The notes: generated by a model from the sequence alone, not told the origin. A stretch of DNA of 8,294 bases from Dehalococcoidia bacterium (GCA_012965485.1 DTSF01000262.1:1-8294); one strand, 5' to 3'. Positions 1 to 7,088 are shown, counted from the first letter of the stretch. Made by a program: numbers and translations.

Positions 1-1643
1 AGTTGCACGCATTTGACTTCAATAAGTTAGAAGGAGATGAAATTATAGTTAGACAAGCTACTGAATCTGAACCGTTGGAAACTCTTGACTCTCAGCGAAG
101 GACACTTACTCCCCCGATGCTAGTTATAGCTGATACCGCCAATCCAATTGGGCTTGCTGGAATTATGGGAGGCGTAAATACTGAAATAGATGAAGATACA
201 ACAGACATATTTTTGGAGGCGGCTAATTTTAATGCTGCCAATACTAAGGCTACAAGAAGCGCCCTCGGGCTCAATACAGAGGCCTCATATCGGTTTGAGC
301 GGGGTATACGACATGAACTCGCCCCCATCGCATTGAAAAGGGCCACATATCTCATTAGCCAATTGTGTGGTGGGATACCGGCTGAAGGCATCATAGATAC
401 TTTCAGTGCCCCCCATCAAATTAAAACAATAGAAATTACTGAAACCCGATTTGAGAAGATACTGGGTGTTCCGGTGGCCATGAAAGATATATGGAATATT
501 ATAAAGAGACTTGGCTTTGAGAAAATAGAAGAGGATGTAGCCCAGGTCATCAATGTGAGCCCTCCAATATGGAGATCTGATATTTCAATACAAGACGACA
601 TCATCGAAGAATATGCTCGGATATATGGGTATGATAATTTGCCCACTAGCAGTTTAGCCTCCCCGATTCCAAGCCAAGGTTCGGAAAACCCTCAAACAGT
701 GAGGGAGCATATGAGAGATAGGCTCGTATCTGCCGGAATGAACGAGACCATTTCGTACTCCATTACAGATCTTGAGACCATAAATCTATTTGATTCAATT
801 TCTAGTGATCAGCAACCTATATCAATTGCGAACCCGATGGATGCCTCCAAAAAATATCTCCGACCCACATTGGTACCCAATGTTCTTGAAACGTTGTCTA
901 GAAACAGGCGTACAAACCAGCAAACTGGACTTAGATTATTTGAAATTGGGCGAGTATTTCTTCCTTTACAGACAGACGAAATCGACTCTATGCCTGTAGA
1001 AAAAGAGGAAATCGTCGGTGCCATTACAGGATTTAGCACTGCCACTGATTTATGGTTGGAATCAGATCGGCTTATGGATTTTTTTGACGCCAAAGGCATA
1101 GTTGAACACATATTCCGTGGGTTGAGCGGGGTTTTGTCGTTTACCAAAAGTGATGGGACCACTTATGAAACAGGTAAAATGGCGGATATTTTTCTCAATG
1201 AAGTTTTGATCGGACAAATCGGTGAATTGAAATCTGATCTGTGTGAATTTTATGATCTCTCTGCTAGCCCTGTTGTAATTTTCCACCTTTCCTTGCAGGC
1301 CATTCAAACGGTGGCACAGGTTCAATTTGTAAACTACTCCGAATCTAGTCGATACCCGTCTTCATTTAGGGATTTGGCTTTGATATCTAGTAAAGAAGTC
1401 AATTCTGAGTCGATTGTGAGCACTATCATGAAAAACAAACTTGTGGCTGATTCATTCCCCATAGATAAATACGAGGGGGCCGAGGTGCCAGACGGAAAAC
1501 ACTCTCTAACGATGAGAATCATATTTCAGTCAAATGAAAAAACCTTATCTGCAAAGGAGATAGATAGGGCTCATATTCAAATAATCAAATCTCTCGAACA
1601 CCAATACAAAATTTCAGAACGGTATTTCTCAAACGAAAGATAA
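1..1643 (+). CDS. pheT: Phenylalanine--tRNA ligase beta subunit, 5'-truncated by window edge
   Basis: This is the beta chain of the cytoplasmic (alpha-beta)2 phenylalanyl-tRNA synthetase, which charges tRNA-Phe. The frame is open from the first base. The TTG at position 3 is an internal leucine in the family's LHAFD segment, not a start. Bacterial PheT is about 800 residues, so roughly 260 are missing, including the N-terminal EMAP-like tRNA-binding domain. The 546 visible residues run in family order. First is the rest of the B3/B4 editing domain (about 1-135, with GLAGIMGG and EASYRFERG). Next is the B5 domain (about 141-215, ending DDIIEEYARIYGYDNLP), then the catalytic-like core (about 230-445, with YLRPTLVPNVLE and LRLFEIGRVF). 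Last is a complete FDX-ACB anticodon-binding domain (about 446-540, SSRYPSSFRDLAL). The natural stop is TAA at 1641-1643. pheS would be expected upstream, outside the window. moeA follows after 14 bp on the same strand, so co-transcription is likely. Confidence 0.97.
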   Translation, partial: LHAFDFNKLEGDEIIVRQATESEPLETLDSQRRTLTPPMLVIADTANPIGLAGIMGGVNTEIDEDTTDIFLEAANFNAANTKATRSALGLNTEASYRFERGIRHELAPIALKRATYLISQLCGGIPAEGIIDTFSAPHQIKTIEITETRFEKILGVPVAMKDIWNIIKRLGFEKIEEDVAQVINVSPPIWRSDISIQDDIIEEYARIYGYDNLPTSSLASPIPSQGSENPQTVREHMRDRLVSAGMNETISYSITDLETINLFDSISSDQQPISIANPMDASKKYLRPTLVPNVLETLSRNRRTNQQTGLRLFEIGRVFLPLQTDEIDSMPVEKEEIVGAITGFSTATDLWLESDRLMDFFDAKGIVEHIFRGLSGVLSFTKSDGTTYETGKMADIFLNEVLIGQIGELKSDLCEFYDLSASPVVIFHLSLQAIQTVAQVQFVNYSESSRYPSSFRDLALISSKEVNSESIVSTIMKNKLVADSFPIDKYEGAEVPDGKHSLTMRIIFQSNEKTLSAKEIDRAHIQIIKSLEHQYKISERYFSNER

Positions 1644-1657
1644 AGCGATTTATCCCA

Positions 1658-2935
1658 ATGGTCACACATCATAACGAACATCATCACGAAGATATGCTTA
1701 GCGTGGAGGATGCTAGAGATCATATTTTGAATCAAATAGGAGTTCTTGATGCTCAAAATTTCCGAATCACTGATGCATTAGGGTTGGTGACTGCGGATCA
1801 GATTAGGTCTGGAATAAACATACCTCCCTTGGATAATTCTGCAATGGATGGATATGCAGTCCGGTCAACTGACGTATCAACGGCGACATATCAACATCCG
1901 GTAATGCTTGAAATACTGGAAACTATCCCCGCAGGGTCTTTACCAAGAAAGCAATTAAAAGCCGGAACAGCCTCAAGAATTATGACAGGAGCACCCATTC
2001 CCGAACATTGTGACGCGGTTATACCTTTTGAAGAAACGACAGAAAAAGAATTTTCAAAATCTGGTGGATGGGCCGAAATAGGCATAAAAATACCTGCATT
2101 TCCAGGGACTAACGTAAGAGCAAAAGGCAAGGACATAAAGAAGGGTGATTCTGTGTTGCCGGAAGGTCATATAATCACGGCGGCTACTGTTGGAGTTCTT
2201 GCCTCCATGGGTATGTCTCATGTCCGAGCCATTAGAAAGCCTGTGGTTTCAGTACTTTCGACCGGAAATGAATTGCTCACCCCTGGGGAAAAACCTGCTG
2301 AGGGCAAGATATTCGATAGTAATTCGAGCTCCATTATTGCTTCTGTAAGGCAGCTGGGAGCTATACCAAAGTACATTGGGATAGCTCGAGATGAGATGGA
2401 ATCAGTCCGTGACAAGCTTAGCGAAGCGATGGAAAGCGATTTAGTTATCTCCTCGGCCGGTGTTTCCAAAGGCGATTATGACATGGTTAAAGATGTAATG
2501 TCAGAACATGGAGATTTACAGTTCTGGTCGGTCCGAATGAGACCGGCCAAACCGTTGGCTTTTGGCACATTGAATAGAGATTCCGATACAGCCGTGCCGT
2601 TAATTGGGCTACCTGGTAACCCAGTCAGTTCCCTCGTAGCTTTTGAGCAATTTTGTAGACCAGCAATTCTGAAAATGATGGGTAAAACCAACATACACCG
2701 GCCTACTATCCAGGCCGTATTAAAAGATTCGATAGTGAACTATGATTCACGCCGAGTTTACGCAAGAGTTATAGTTGAACAGACTGAAGATGGTTATACG
2801 GCTAAAACCACCGGCCATCAAGATTCAAATATTCTAACTTCCATGGTTCATGCTAATGGTCTCGCCATATGCCCAGAGGAAGAAGAAAGCAAAGACCCCG
2901 GTGATATAGTAACCGTCATTATGCTCGACGATTGA
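1658..2935 (+). CDS. moeA: Molybdopterin molybdenumtransferase MoeA
   Basis: MoeA inserts molybdate into adenylylated molybdopterin, the last step of molybdenum cofactor synthesis in the cytoplasm. The protein is 425 residues, against about 410 for E. coli MoeA. Family motifs are in order: PPLDNSAMDGYAVR (56-69), RIMTGAPIP (107-115), the G-x-D segment AKGKDIKKGD (155-164), the MoCF-binding fold from VVSVLSTGNEL (196-206) through KIFDSNS (217-223), SSAGVSKGDYD (265-275), RMRPAKPLAFG (293-303) and GLPGNPVSS (317-325). A MoeA C-terminal domain IV follows (about 345-425). The first 12 residues contain five histidines (H4, H5, H8, H9, H10), which I do not recognise as a family feature. Neither the ATG at 1658 nor the in-frame ATG at 1694 (M13) has a convincing Shine-Dalgarno site, so the start is uncertain. 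Spacing suggests the gene is read from the pheT transcript. Other Moco genes are not in the window. Confidence 0.96.
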   Translation: MVTHHNEHHHEDMLSVEDARDHILNQIGVLDAQNFRITDALGLVTADQIRSGINIPPLDNSAMDGYAVRSTDVSTATYQHPVMLEILETIPAGSLPRKQLKAGTASRIMTGAPIPEHCDAVIPFEETTEKEFSKSGGWAEIGIKIPAFPGTNVRAKGKDIKKGDSVLPEGHIITAATVGVLASMGMSHVRAIRKPVVSVLSTGNELLTPGEKPAEGKIFDSNSSSIIASVRQLGAIPKYIGIARDEMESVRDKLSEAMESDLVISSAGVSKGDYDMVKDVMSEHGDLQFWSVRMRPAKPLAFGTLNRDSDTAVPLIGLPGNPVSSLVAFEQFCRPAILKMMGKTNIHRPTIQAVLKDSIVNYDSRRVYARVIVEQTEDGYTAKTTGHQDSNILTSMVHANGLAICPEEEESKDPGDIVTVIMLDD

Positions 2936-2941
2936 TATTGC

Positions 2942-2961
2942 TGTAATTGAGATTAATTACA
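2942..2961. repeat. Inverted repeat 7+7 with 6-bp spacer in the moeA-ilvE gap
   Basis: The arms TGTAATT (2942-2948) and AATTACA (2955-2961) are perfectly complementary around a 6-bp spacer. The symmetry continues inward with a G-T wobble and an A-T pair. The repeat lies 7 bp after the moeA stop and ends 3 bp before a perfect TATAAT box. That places it over the region where a -35 element would sit for ilvE. This geometry fits an operator for a dimeric regulator. The stem is AT-rich and has no following T-run, so a terminator for moeA is less likely. The regulator is unknown. Confidence 0.45.
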
Positions 2962-2964
2962 ACT

Positions 2965-2970
2965 TATAAT
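2965..2970 (+). promoter_or_regulatory. Candidate -10 box (TATAAT) for ilvE
   Basis: An exact consensus -10 hexamer lies 34 bp before the ilvE ATG, which predicts transcription starting near 2977 and a leader of about 28 nt. No good -35 hexamer sits at 16-18 bp. TTGAGA at 2947-2952 is only 12 bp away, and the properly spaced sequence is inside the inverted repeat. A weak -35 covered by a palindrome would suit a promoter that needs an activator or is repressed. This rests on sequence only. An AT-rich gap can hold such a hexamer by chance. Confidence 0.5.
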
Positions 2971-2991
2971 AAGCGACAATTTTGTGAATAT

Positions 2992-2998
2992 AGAGGAG
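2992..2998 (+). promoter_or_regulatory. Strong ribosome binding site of ilvE
   Basis: AGAGGAG stands 6 nt before the ATG at 3005. It is the strongest Shine-Dalgarno sequence in the window and fixes the ilvE start. Confidence 0.85.
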
Positions 2999-3004
2999 AC
3001 TTAA

Positions 3005-3931
3005 ATGTCACAATCCCTTGCCTATTTCCGAGGACAGATAGTTCCTATTGAACAAGCAAATGTGAATGTAATGACACATGCGTTGCATTATGGAACGGCT
3101 GTCTTTGAAGGTATAAGAGGTAATTGGAGCGACTCTGAAGAGAAGATGTTCGTCTACCGAATGCGAGAACATTACATAAGATTGTTGCAAGGCTGCAGAA
3201 TGTTGATGATGGACATAGGTAAAACGGCAGACGAACTCTGCGACATCACTGAAAATTTGATAAAGGATTGCGGCTACAAACAAGATTTATATATCAGACC
3301 TCTAGCCTATAAAAGCGAGGAACTCATTGCCAATCTAAAATTGCAGGACCTCAGTAGTGATTTCACTTTGATAATGGTCCCATTTGGGGCCTACCTAGAA
3401 TCTGACGGAGCTTTAAATTGTTGCACCTCCTCGTGGCGTAGGGTGGATGATACGATGATACCTCCACGTGTCAAAATTTCAGGCCACTACGTCAATAGCA
3501 TACTGGCAAAAACTGAAGCTACTTTGGCAGGATTTGACGAGGCTATTATGTTAACCCCAGACGGATTCGTCTCAGAAGGTTCTGGTGAGAATTTGTTTAT
3601 GATTAATGATGGAATATTAGTTATACCACCAGTCTCTGATAATAATCTGACTGGCATAACAAGAGACTCTGCAATTACTATCGCCAAAGAAGAGCTAGGG
3701 ATGGAGGTTCTTGAGAGAAGGATTAGGAGAAGCGAGCTTTATTTTGCGGATGAAGTGTTTTTAACTGGTACAGCTGCACACATTCAGGCAGTAGGTAGAT
3801 TAGATAGTAGGAATATAGCGGATGGAGAAACCGGAGAGTATACGTCGGCTATAAACGAGATATATCAAAAGGCAATACGAGGTGAAAATCCTAAGTATCG
3901 CGGGTGGTGTACCGAGGTATCTGTGAGCTAG
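3005..3931 (+). CDS. ilvE: Branched-chain amino acid aminotransferase (PLP fold type IV)
   Basis: This cytoplasmic PLP enzyme reversibly transaminates leucine, isoleucine and valine with 2-oxoglutarate. It catalyses the last step of their synthesis and the first of their breakdown. The 308 residues match E. coli IlvE (309) end to end. Visible motifs are MTHALHYGTAVFEGIRG (23-39), REHYIRL (54-60), YIRPL (96-100) and VPFGAYL (125-131). The catalytic lysine region is PRVKISGHYVNS (154-165), with K157 as the expected Schiff-base lysine. These are followed by EGSGENLF (191-198), LTGITRDS (215-222) and ADEVFLTGTAAHI (248-260), where the TGTAA loop binds the PLP phosphate. The set is intact, so the enzyme should be active. 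D-amino acid transaminase and ADC lyase share the fold, but the length and the HYGTAVFEG and GTAAHI segments favour IlvE. The gene has its own strong ribosome binding site and a candidate promoter with a palindrome. Two membrane-protein genes follow and are probably co-transcribed. Confidence 0.96.
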   Translation: MSQSLAYFRGQIVPIEQANVNVMTHALHYGTAVFEGIRGNWSDSEEKMFVYRMREHYIRLLQGCRMLMMDIGKTADELCDITENLIKDCGYKQDLYIRPLAYKSEELIANLKLQDLSSDFTLIMVPFGAYLESDGALNCCTSSWRRVDDTMIPPRVKISGHYVNSILAKTEATLAGFDEAIMLTPDGFVSEGSGENLFMINDGILVIPPVSDNNLTGITRDSAITIAKEELGMEVLERRIRRSELYFADEVFLTGTAAHIQAVGRLDSRNIADGETGEYTSAINEIYQKAIRGENPKYRGWCTEVSVS

Positions 3932-3961
3932 GCCCCTAACTACAGGTTTGATAAATTTGAA

Positions 3962-4270
3962 ATGTTTGGATTCCACTTAGACTATTATCTTTGCTGTGTA
4001 CTAGCCGTTTCTGGCTTGTTATTCATACTTGTAGCCTATCGGAAGTCATCATTATCGGTTATGCCGTATTGTCTTGGTGTCATTTTGATGTTGGCTGCAG
4101 CGATTCTGTTTTTTAATACAGATAACAGGATAGTTAATGACTATCAAGGTGGGTTAGATGCAAATGAACAGATTGTTCTCTTTGCCTTGTCGGCTCTGAC
4201 AGCTTTAATAATCCGTAAACTATCTTCAGTTGGGAAAAGGATTATCCGAAAAAATATTAATCAATTCTGA
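3962..4270 (+). CDS. Small membrane protein of unknown function, three predicted helices
   Basis: I do not recognise a family for this 102-residue protein. It has three hydrophobic stretches long enough to cross the membrane (about residues 7-25, 35-51 and 68-86). RKSS lies between the first two, an acidic and polar loop (NTDNRIVNDYQGGLDANE) precedes the third, and the C-terminal tail is strongly basic (RKLSSVGKRIIRKN). There is no cleavable signal peptide. By the positive-inside rule the basic tail and RKSS should be cytoplasmic and the acidic loop outside. The ATG at 3962 is the only usable start, because the same frame is closed by the ilvE stop 30 bp upstream. Its Shine-Dalgarno site is weak (AGG, 15 nt away). 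The stop overlaps the next gene's ATG by one base, so the protein is probably made in step with the PAP2 phosphatase and may work with it. Codon-level plausibility and packing support a real gene, but no motif does. Confidence 0.68.
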   Translation: MFGFHLDYYLCCVLAVSGLLFILVAYRKSSLSVMPYCLGVILMLAAAILFFNTDNRIVNDYQGGLDANEQIVLFALSALTALIIRKLSSVGKRIIRKNINQF

Positions 4271-4887
4271 TGCAAGATTTCATTCATACCATTATCGATT
4301 TTGACCAAAAGTTATTCCTAGCCGTTAATTCAATGGTTGGAACTTCCTCGATCATTGACTCCTCGGCTAGGATTATTGGCAGCGATTATGTGGTTCCAGT
4401 TTTTCTGTCGTTGATCTTAATTTTCCTTTGGTATAAAGAAACCTCTATCCTCAGAAAATTCAAAGCCCGACTCACTGTCCTAAATAGTATTTTCACTCTT
4501 TTGGGAGCTTGCTCAATTGTCTTTATCCTAAATCAATTTTTGTTTAGAGAAAGACCATTTAACTTGCTAGAAGCAAATTTGATTTTTTATGCGCCAACAG
4601 ACTCTTCGTTCCCGTCAAACTCTGTAGCAGCTGTAGTAGGTCTCGCCATCCCCGTTTTTAAAACTTATAGGAAGATAGGCTACCTGATGTTATCGTCTAG
4701 TTTATGCTTAGCATTCTGCAGGATATATGTGGGTATCCACTTTCCTGGTGATGTACTTGCTGGAATATTAACGGCATTATTTTCATTTTTTTTGTCGACA
4801 CTTTTGATGAATTTTTTTTCAAACCAACTGCATCTTTCATTATTGGTATTTGAAAAATGGAAATGGCTAAAAATAGTCAAGTTATAA
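4270..4887 (+). CDS. PAP2-family membrane phosphatase (possible undecaprenyl-diphosphatase type), atypical motifs
   Basis: PAP2 integral membrane enzymes dephosphorylate lipid phosphates such as undecaprenyl diphosphate or phosphatidic acid, usually on the outer face of the membrane. This 205-residue protein has about five or six hydrophobic helices (about 41-55, 70-88, 117-130, 136-152, 160-180) and the right length for the BcrC/PgpB-like group. Motif 3 is intact: C150-R151-x5-H157-x3-D161 (CRIYVGIHFPGD), with H157 as the expected nucleophile. Motif 1 ends properly in ERPF (R95-P96), but the usual lysine is N88. In motif 2 the sequence is SFPSNS, so the expected histidine (PSGH/PSDH) is S118. 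Activity may be altered or lost, or this may be a known branch with a different motif 2. I cannot tell without an alignment. Translation starts inside the previous stop (TGATG) with no Shine-Dalgarno nearby, implying coupling. The last 11 bp overlap the convergent mgtE. Substrate unknown. Confidence 0.86.
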   Translation: MQDFIHTIIDFDQKLFLAVNSMVGTSSIIDSSARIIGSDYVVPVFLSLILIFLWYKETSILRKFKARLTVLNSIFTLLGACSIVFILNQFLFRERPFNLLEANLIFYAPTDSSFPSNSVAAVVGLAIPVFKTYRKIGYLMLSSSLCLAFCRIYVGIHFPGDVLAGILTALFSFFLSTLLMNFFSNQLHLSLLVFEKWKWLKIVKL

Positions 4888-6268
4888 CTGGAAGTAGGAT
4901 TGTTGCCAATCCGAGATATAAAACCAATCCTATGACATCAGTTAACGTGGTGACAGCAACTGCAGAGGCTAGAGCCGGATCTATATGCAAAGCCTTTAGA
5001 ATTAGAGGAAGTGATACTCCACTAATGCTTGCCACAATCAAATTTCCTAGCATCGCAATACCTACCACCGCTCCAATATATTCACTGCCGTGCCAGTAAT
5101 AAGCGACAATTCCTGCAACCAATCCAAGCATGGCACCATGGATTAACCCTATACCTAGTTCTTTACCTAAAAGGCGGGCAGAATCAGATTTTTTTATCTT
5201 CCCGAGCGCCATGGATCTTACTACCAATGTCAAAGTTTGAGTACCAGCTATGCCACCCTGTCCTGCTATTACGGGGATAAAAACTGCTAAAGCCAAAACC
5301 TGTGACAAAGTTGACTGGAATAGAGTTATTACCGCAGCGGCAAAGCCGACTGTGATCAGATTAATGAACAACCAAGGAAAGCGCCCTTTGATTGAGATCC
5401 ATATGGGGCCTAGAAGTTTTTCCTCTTCATCTACTCCTACCATCCGATACATATCTTCTGTAGCCTCTTCCTGTAATACGAAAATCATGTCCTCTATTTT
5501 CAGAGTACCTACAAGACGACCATATTCGTCAGTGACCGGCAAGGTAAGTAAATTGTACCGTTCCATAATTCGAGCACATTCTTCTCTGGCAGTATCTACA
5601 GCTACAGAAATTATGCTAGGAAAAATTATGGAAGAGACAGGATCCCCTAAAGGTGCTGTAACCAATCTCGTTATGTTGAAAATCCCAACTAAAAATTCAT
5701 CATCATCTACCAAAAGAACACTAGATACGTCGTCAAGATCAGTATAGGAAAAACTGCGGATATACTCAGTGGCCGCCCCCACCGTCATCGATTGATTAAC
5801 ACTGAGGAAAGAAGTGGTCATAAGGCCACCGGCATTTTTGGCATCATAAGACATTAATGCCAAAATCTCGTCCGCATGGTGCATATGTTGAGTTAGGGGA
5901 TACGAATCAGATTGAGTAAGATTCTTTAGTATGTCGGCCGCGATTGGAGGCGAAGTCAGTTCTAAGATGCGTGATACATCTGATGGAGGTATGTCGGTCA
6001 TCAGATGTATGAATTCGTCGGTTTCTAATTCTTCCACAATTAAGGCGAAATCAGCTGGTTTGACCCAGGAGATTAAATTTAGTTGATGTTCTCGATTTAA
6101 TCGTAGGATCACATCGGCCTGGTCCGCTGAGGGAAGAGAAAGAAACGAAAATAATGCTGTTCCCCTATTTTTTGATTCCATATGAGAAGACAAAGAATAA
6201 ACCTTTTGGTCTATGTCTTCGGTGGTACCTAGCGGTTTTGCCAGGTTACCAATAATGGAATTGAGCAT
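4877..6268 (-). CDS. mgtE: Magnesium transporter MgtE
   Basis: MgtE is a homodimeric inner-membrane Mg2+ channel gated by cytoplasmic Mg2+. The 463-residue protein is full length. It has an N-terminal superhelical domain (about 35-135, DIPPSDVSRILELTSP), a first CBS domain starting at NAGGLMTT (145-152), and a second CBS domain (about 208-265, with YNLLTLPVTDEYGRLVG). The plug helix covers about 266-295 (EEATEDMYRMVGVDEEE), and five membrane helices run from about 296 to 462. The pore region keeps AGQGGIAGTQTLTLVVRSMALG (335-356) and TTLTDVIG (440-447). D444 matches the pore aspartate known from the Thermus enzyme (Asp432). In the GGxAG segment the residue is Ile, where many homologues have Asn. 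The ATG at 6268 is preceded by AAAGGG, 10 nt upstream (6279-6284). The gene follows the PHP gene after 121 bp. I see no M-box riboswitch in that gap, which is short for one. The 3' end overlaps the PAP2 gene by 11 bp. Confidence 0.97.
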   Translation of the reverse strand: MLNSIIGNLAKPLGTTEDIDQKVYSLSSHMESKNRGTALFSFLSLPSADQADVILRLNREHQLNLISWVKPADFALIVEELETDEFIHLMTDIPPSDVSRILELTSPPIAADILKNLTQSDSYPLTQHMHHADEILALMSYDAKNAGGLMTTSFLSVNQSMTVGAATEYIRSFSYTDLDDVSSVLLVDDDEFLVGIFNITRLVTAPLGDPVSSIIFPSIISVAVDTAREECARIMERYNLLTLPVTDEYGRLVGTLKIEDMIFVLQEEATEDMYRMVGVDEEEKLLGPIWISIKGRFPWLFINLITVGFAAAVITLFQSTLSQVLALAVFIPVIAGQGGIAGTQTLTLVVRSMALGKIKKSDSARLLGKELGIGLIHGAMLGLVAGIVAYYWHGSEYIGAVVGIAMLGNLIVASISGVSLPLILKALHIDPALASAVAVTTLTDVIGLVLYLGLATILLPVIT

Positions 6269-6370
6269 ATAAAAACAACCCTTTATATCTCAGTGAAAAT
6301 TGAGCGCTATAGAAGGTTAAAACTTAAGAAGGGGGATTTAAAGATATTTGAGGATCATATTATCTGGGAT

Positions 6371-6386
6371 ATTCATAGCCATGAAT
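6371..6386 (-). repeat. Short inverted repeat just after the PHP gene
   Basis: ATTCAT (6371-6376) and ATGAAT (6381-6386) form a perfect 6-bp stem with a 4-nt loop, beginning 3 bp beyond the PHP stop codon. It is AT-rich and lacks a U-tract on either strand. It could slow exonucleases or weakly attenuate reading into mgtE, but it may be chance. I see nothing else definite in the gap 6269-6389. No promoter with properly spaced -35 and -10 boxes was found for mgtE. Confidence 0.25.
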
Positions 6387-6389
6387 CAG

Positions 6390-7088
6390 TTAAAAATCCG
6401 TATTTTGAAACTTTTGTACCTTTCCAATGTTCAACCCTTCAGCAGGATAAAACCTTTTGGCTTTGATCTCTGCAATAAGAGTTTCTCGATCAGGGATATT
6501 GTTTTCAAATATAGTGAAACTTTTTCCAATGCCCTGAACAGAGTGTGAATCGCTGCCACCAGTGGCCGGTATATTCAGGTGATCCGCTATTTCAAGGGTA
6601 AATGAATTTTCTTTTTCACTGTTGGCGCCATTGGTAACTTCAATACAGTCCACCAATGAAAACAATTCGTGTTCCGCTGCTTGTTCAGGAGTTTCAGGGG
6701 AAACCTTCCATTCACCGAAAAGTAAATTGACATTGTATGGAGGCCGATTGAAAAAATTTCTTAATGGGTGTGCTGCTATTAAAATACCACCCACGTCATC
6801 TATTTTTTCTCTCAACACCTTTAGTTTATGAATACCACTGACATAGGAATCAAGCCCAATAGCTAATATATGCCCCATTTCAGTGTTAACTTCTAAGCCA
6901 GTAGCCACGGTCAGGTCGGCTTCGCCGAATTCCGTTTCAATTTGAGTTGATGTCCATCCTCCACCGTGCTCCGATAGAAAAACACCGTTAAGACCAATTC
7001 TTTTAGCTTCCGCGATTAGCTGTTCTGGCAGTAACCCGCTATCGGTACTTCCTTTGACAGTATGAACGTGGAGATCAAAATTAAACAA
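6390..7088 (-). CDS. PHP-domain metal-dependent phosphoesterase
   Basis: PHP-domain proteins are TIM-barrel-like hydrolases that bind a two- or three-metal centre and cleave phosphoesters. Small stand-alone members include phosphatases and nucleases of varied substrate. All expected ligand motifs are present in the 232 residues: DLHVHT (5-10; H7, H9), LSEHGG (38-43; E40, H41), GLEVNTEMGHILAIG (64-78; E66, H73), AAHPLR (105-110; H107), ECIE-type segment at DCIEVTN (147-153; E150) and GGSDSHS (177-183; D180, H182). A PHP C-terminal segment follows (to about 217). There is no signal peptide, so it should be cytoplasmic. It is too short for HisK fused forms or PolX, and the substrate is not evident. 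The start is the TTG at 7088, because AAAGG lies 7 nt upstream and no in-frame ATG exists before DLHVHT. It probably has its own promoter in the 78-bp gap and may share a transcript with mgtE. Confidence 0.88.
   Translation of the reverse strand: MFNFDLHVHTVKGSTDSGLLPEQLIAEAKRIGLNGVFLSEHGGGWTSTQIETEFGEADLTVATGLEVNTEMGHILAIGLDSYVSGIHKLKVLREKIDDVGGILIAAHPLRNFFNRPPYNVNLLFGEWKVSPETPEQAAEHELFSLVDCIEVTNGANSEKENSFTLEIADHLNIPATGGSDSHSVQGIGKSFTIFENNIPDRETLIAEIKAKRFYPAEGLNIGKVQKFQNTDF

Noticed and set aside
3..5. TTG as a start codon for pheT
   Set aside because: The residues that follow continue the internal LHAFD segment of PheT and the frame is open to the edge. The gene begins outside the window.
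809..1162. Minus-strand open frame of 117 codons inside pheT
   Set aside because: It is antisense to the conserved PheT core and shows no motifs, so I take it as a coding shadow.
2942..2961. Intrinsic terminator for moeA
   Set aside because: The stem is almost all A-T and is followed by AACTTATAATAAG and not a T-run. An operator or chance palindrome is more likely.
5250..5747. Open frame of 165 codons on the plus strand within mgtE
   Set aside because: It is fully antisense to a strongly conserved MgtE coding region, its translation is low-complexity and Ser/Thr/Lys-rich without any domain, and it has no ribosome site. It is a shadow frame.
6269..6389. M-box Mg2+ riboswitch before mgtE
   Set aside because: The gap is 121 bp, short for an M-box. 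I could not see the expected multi-stem core or a terminator-type hairpin. A covariance-model search would settle this.
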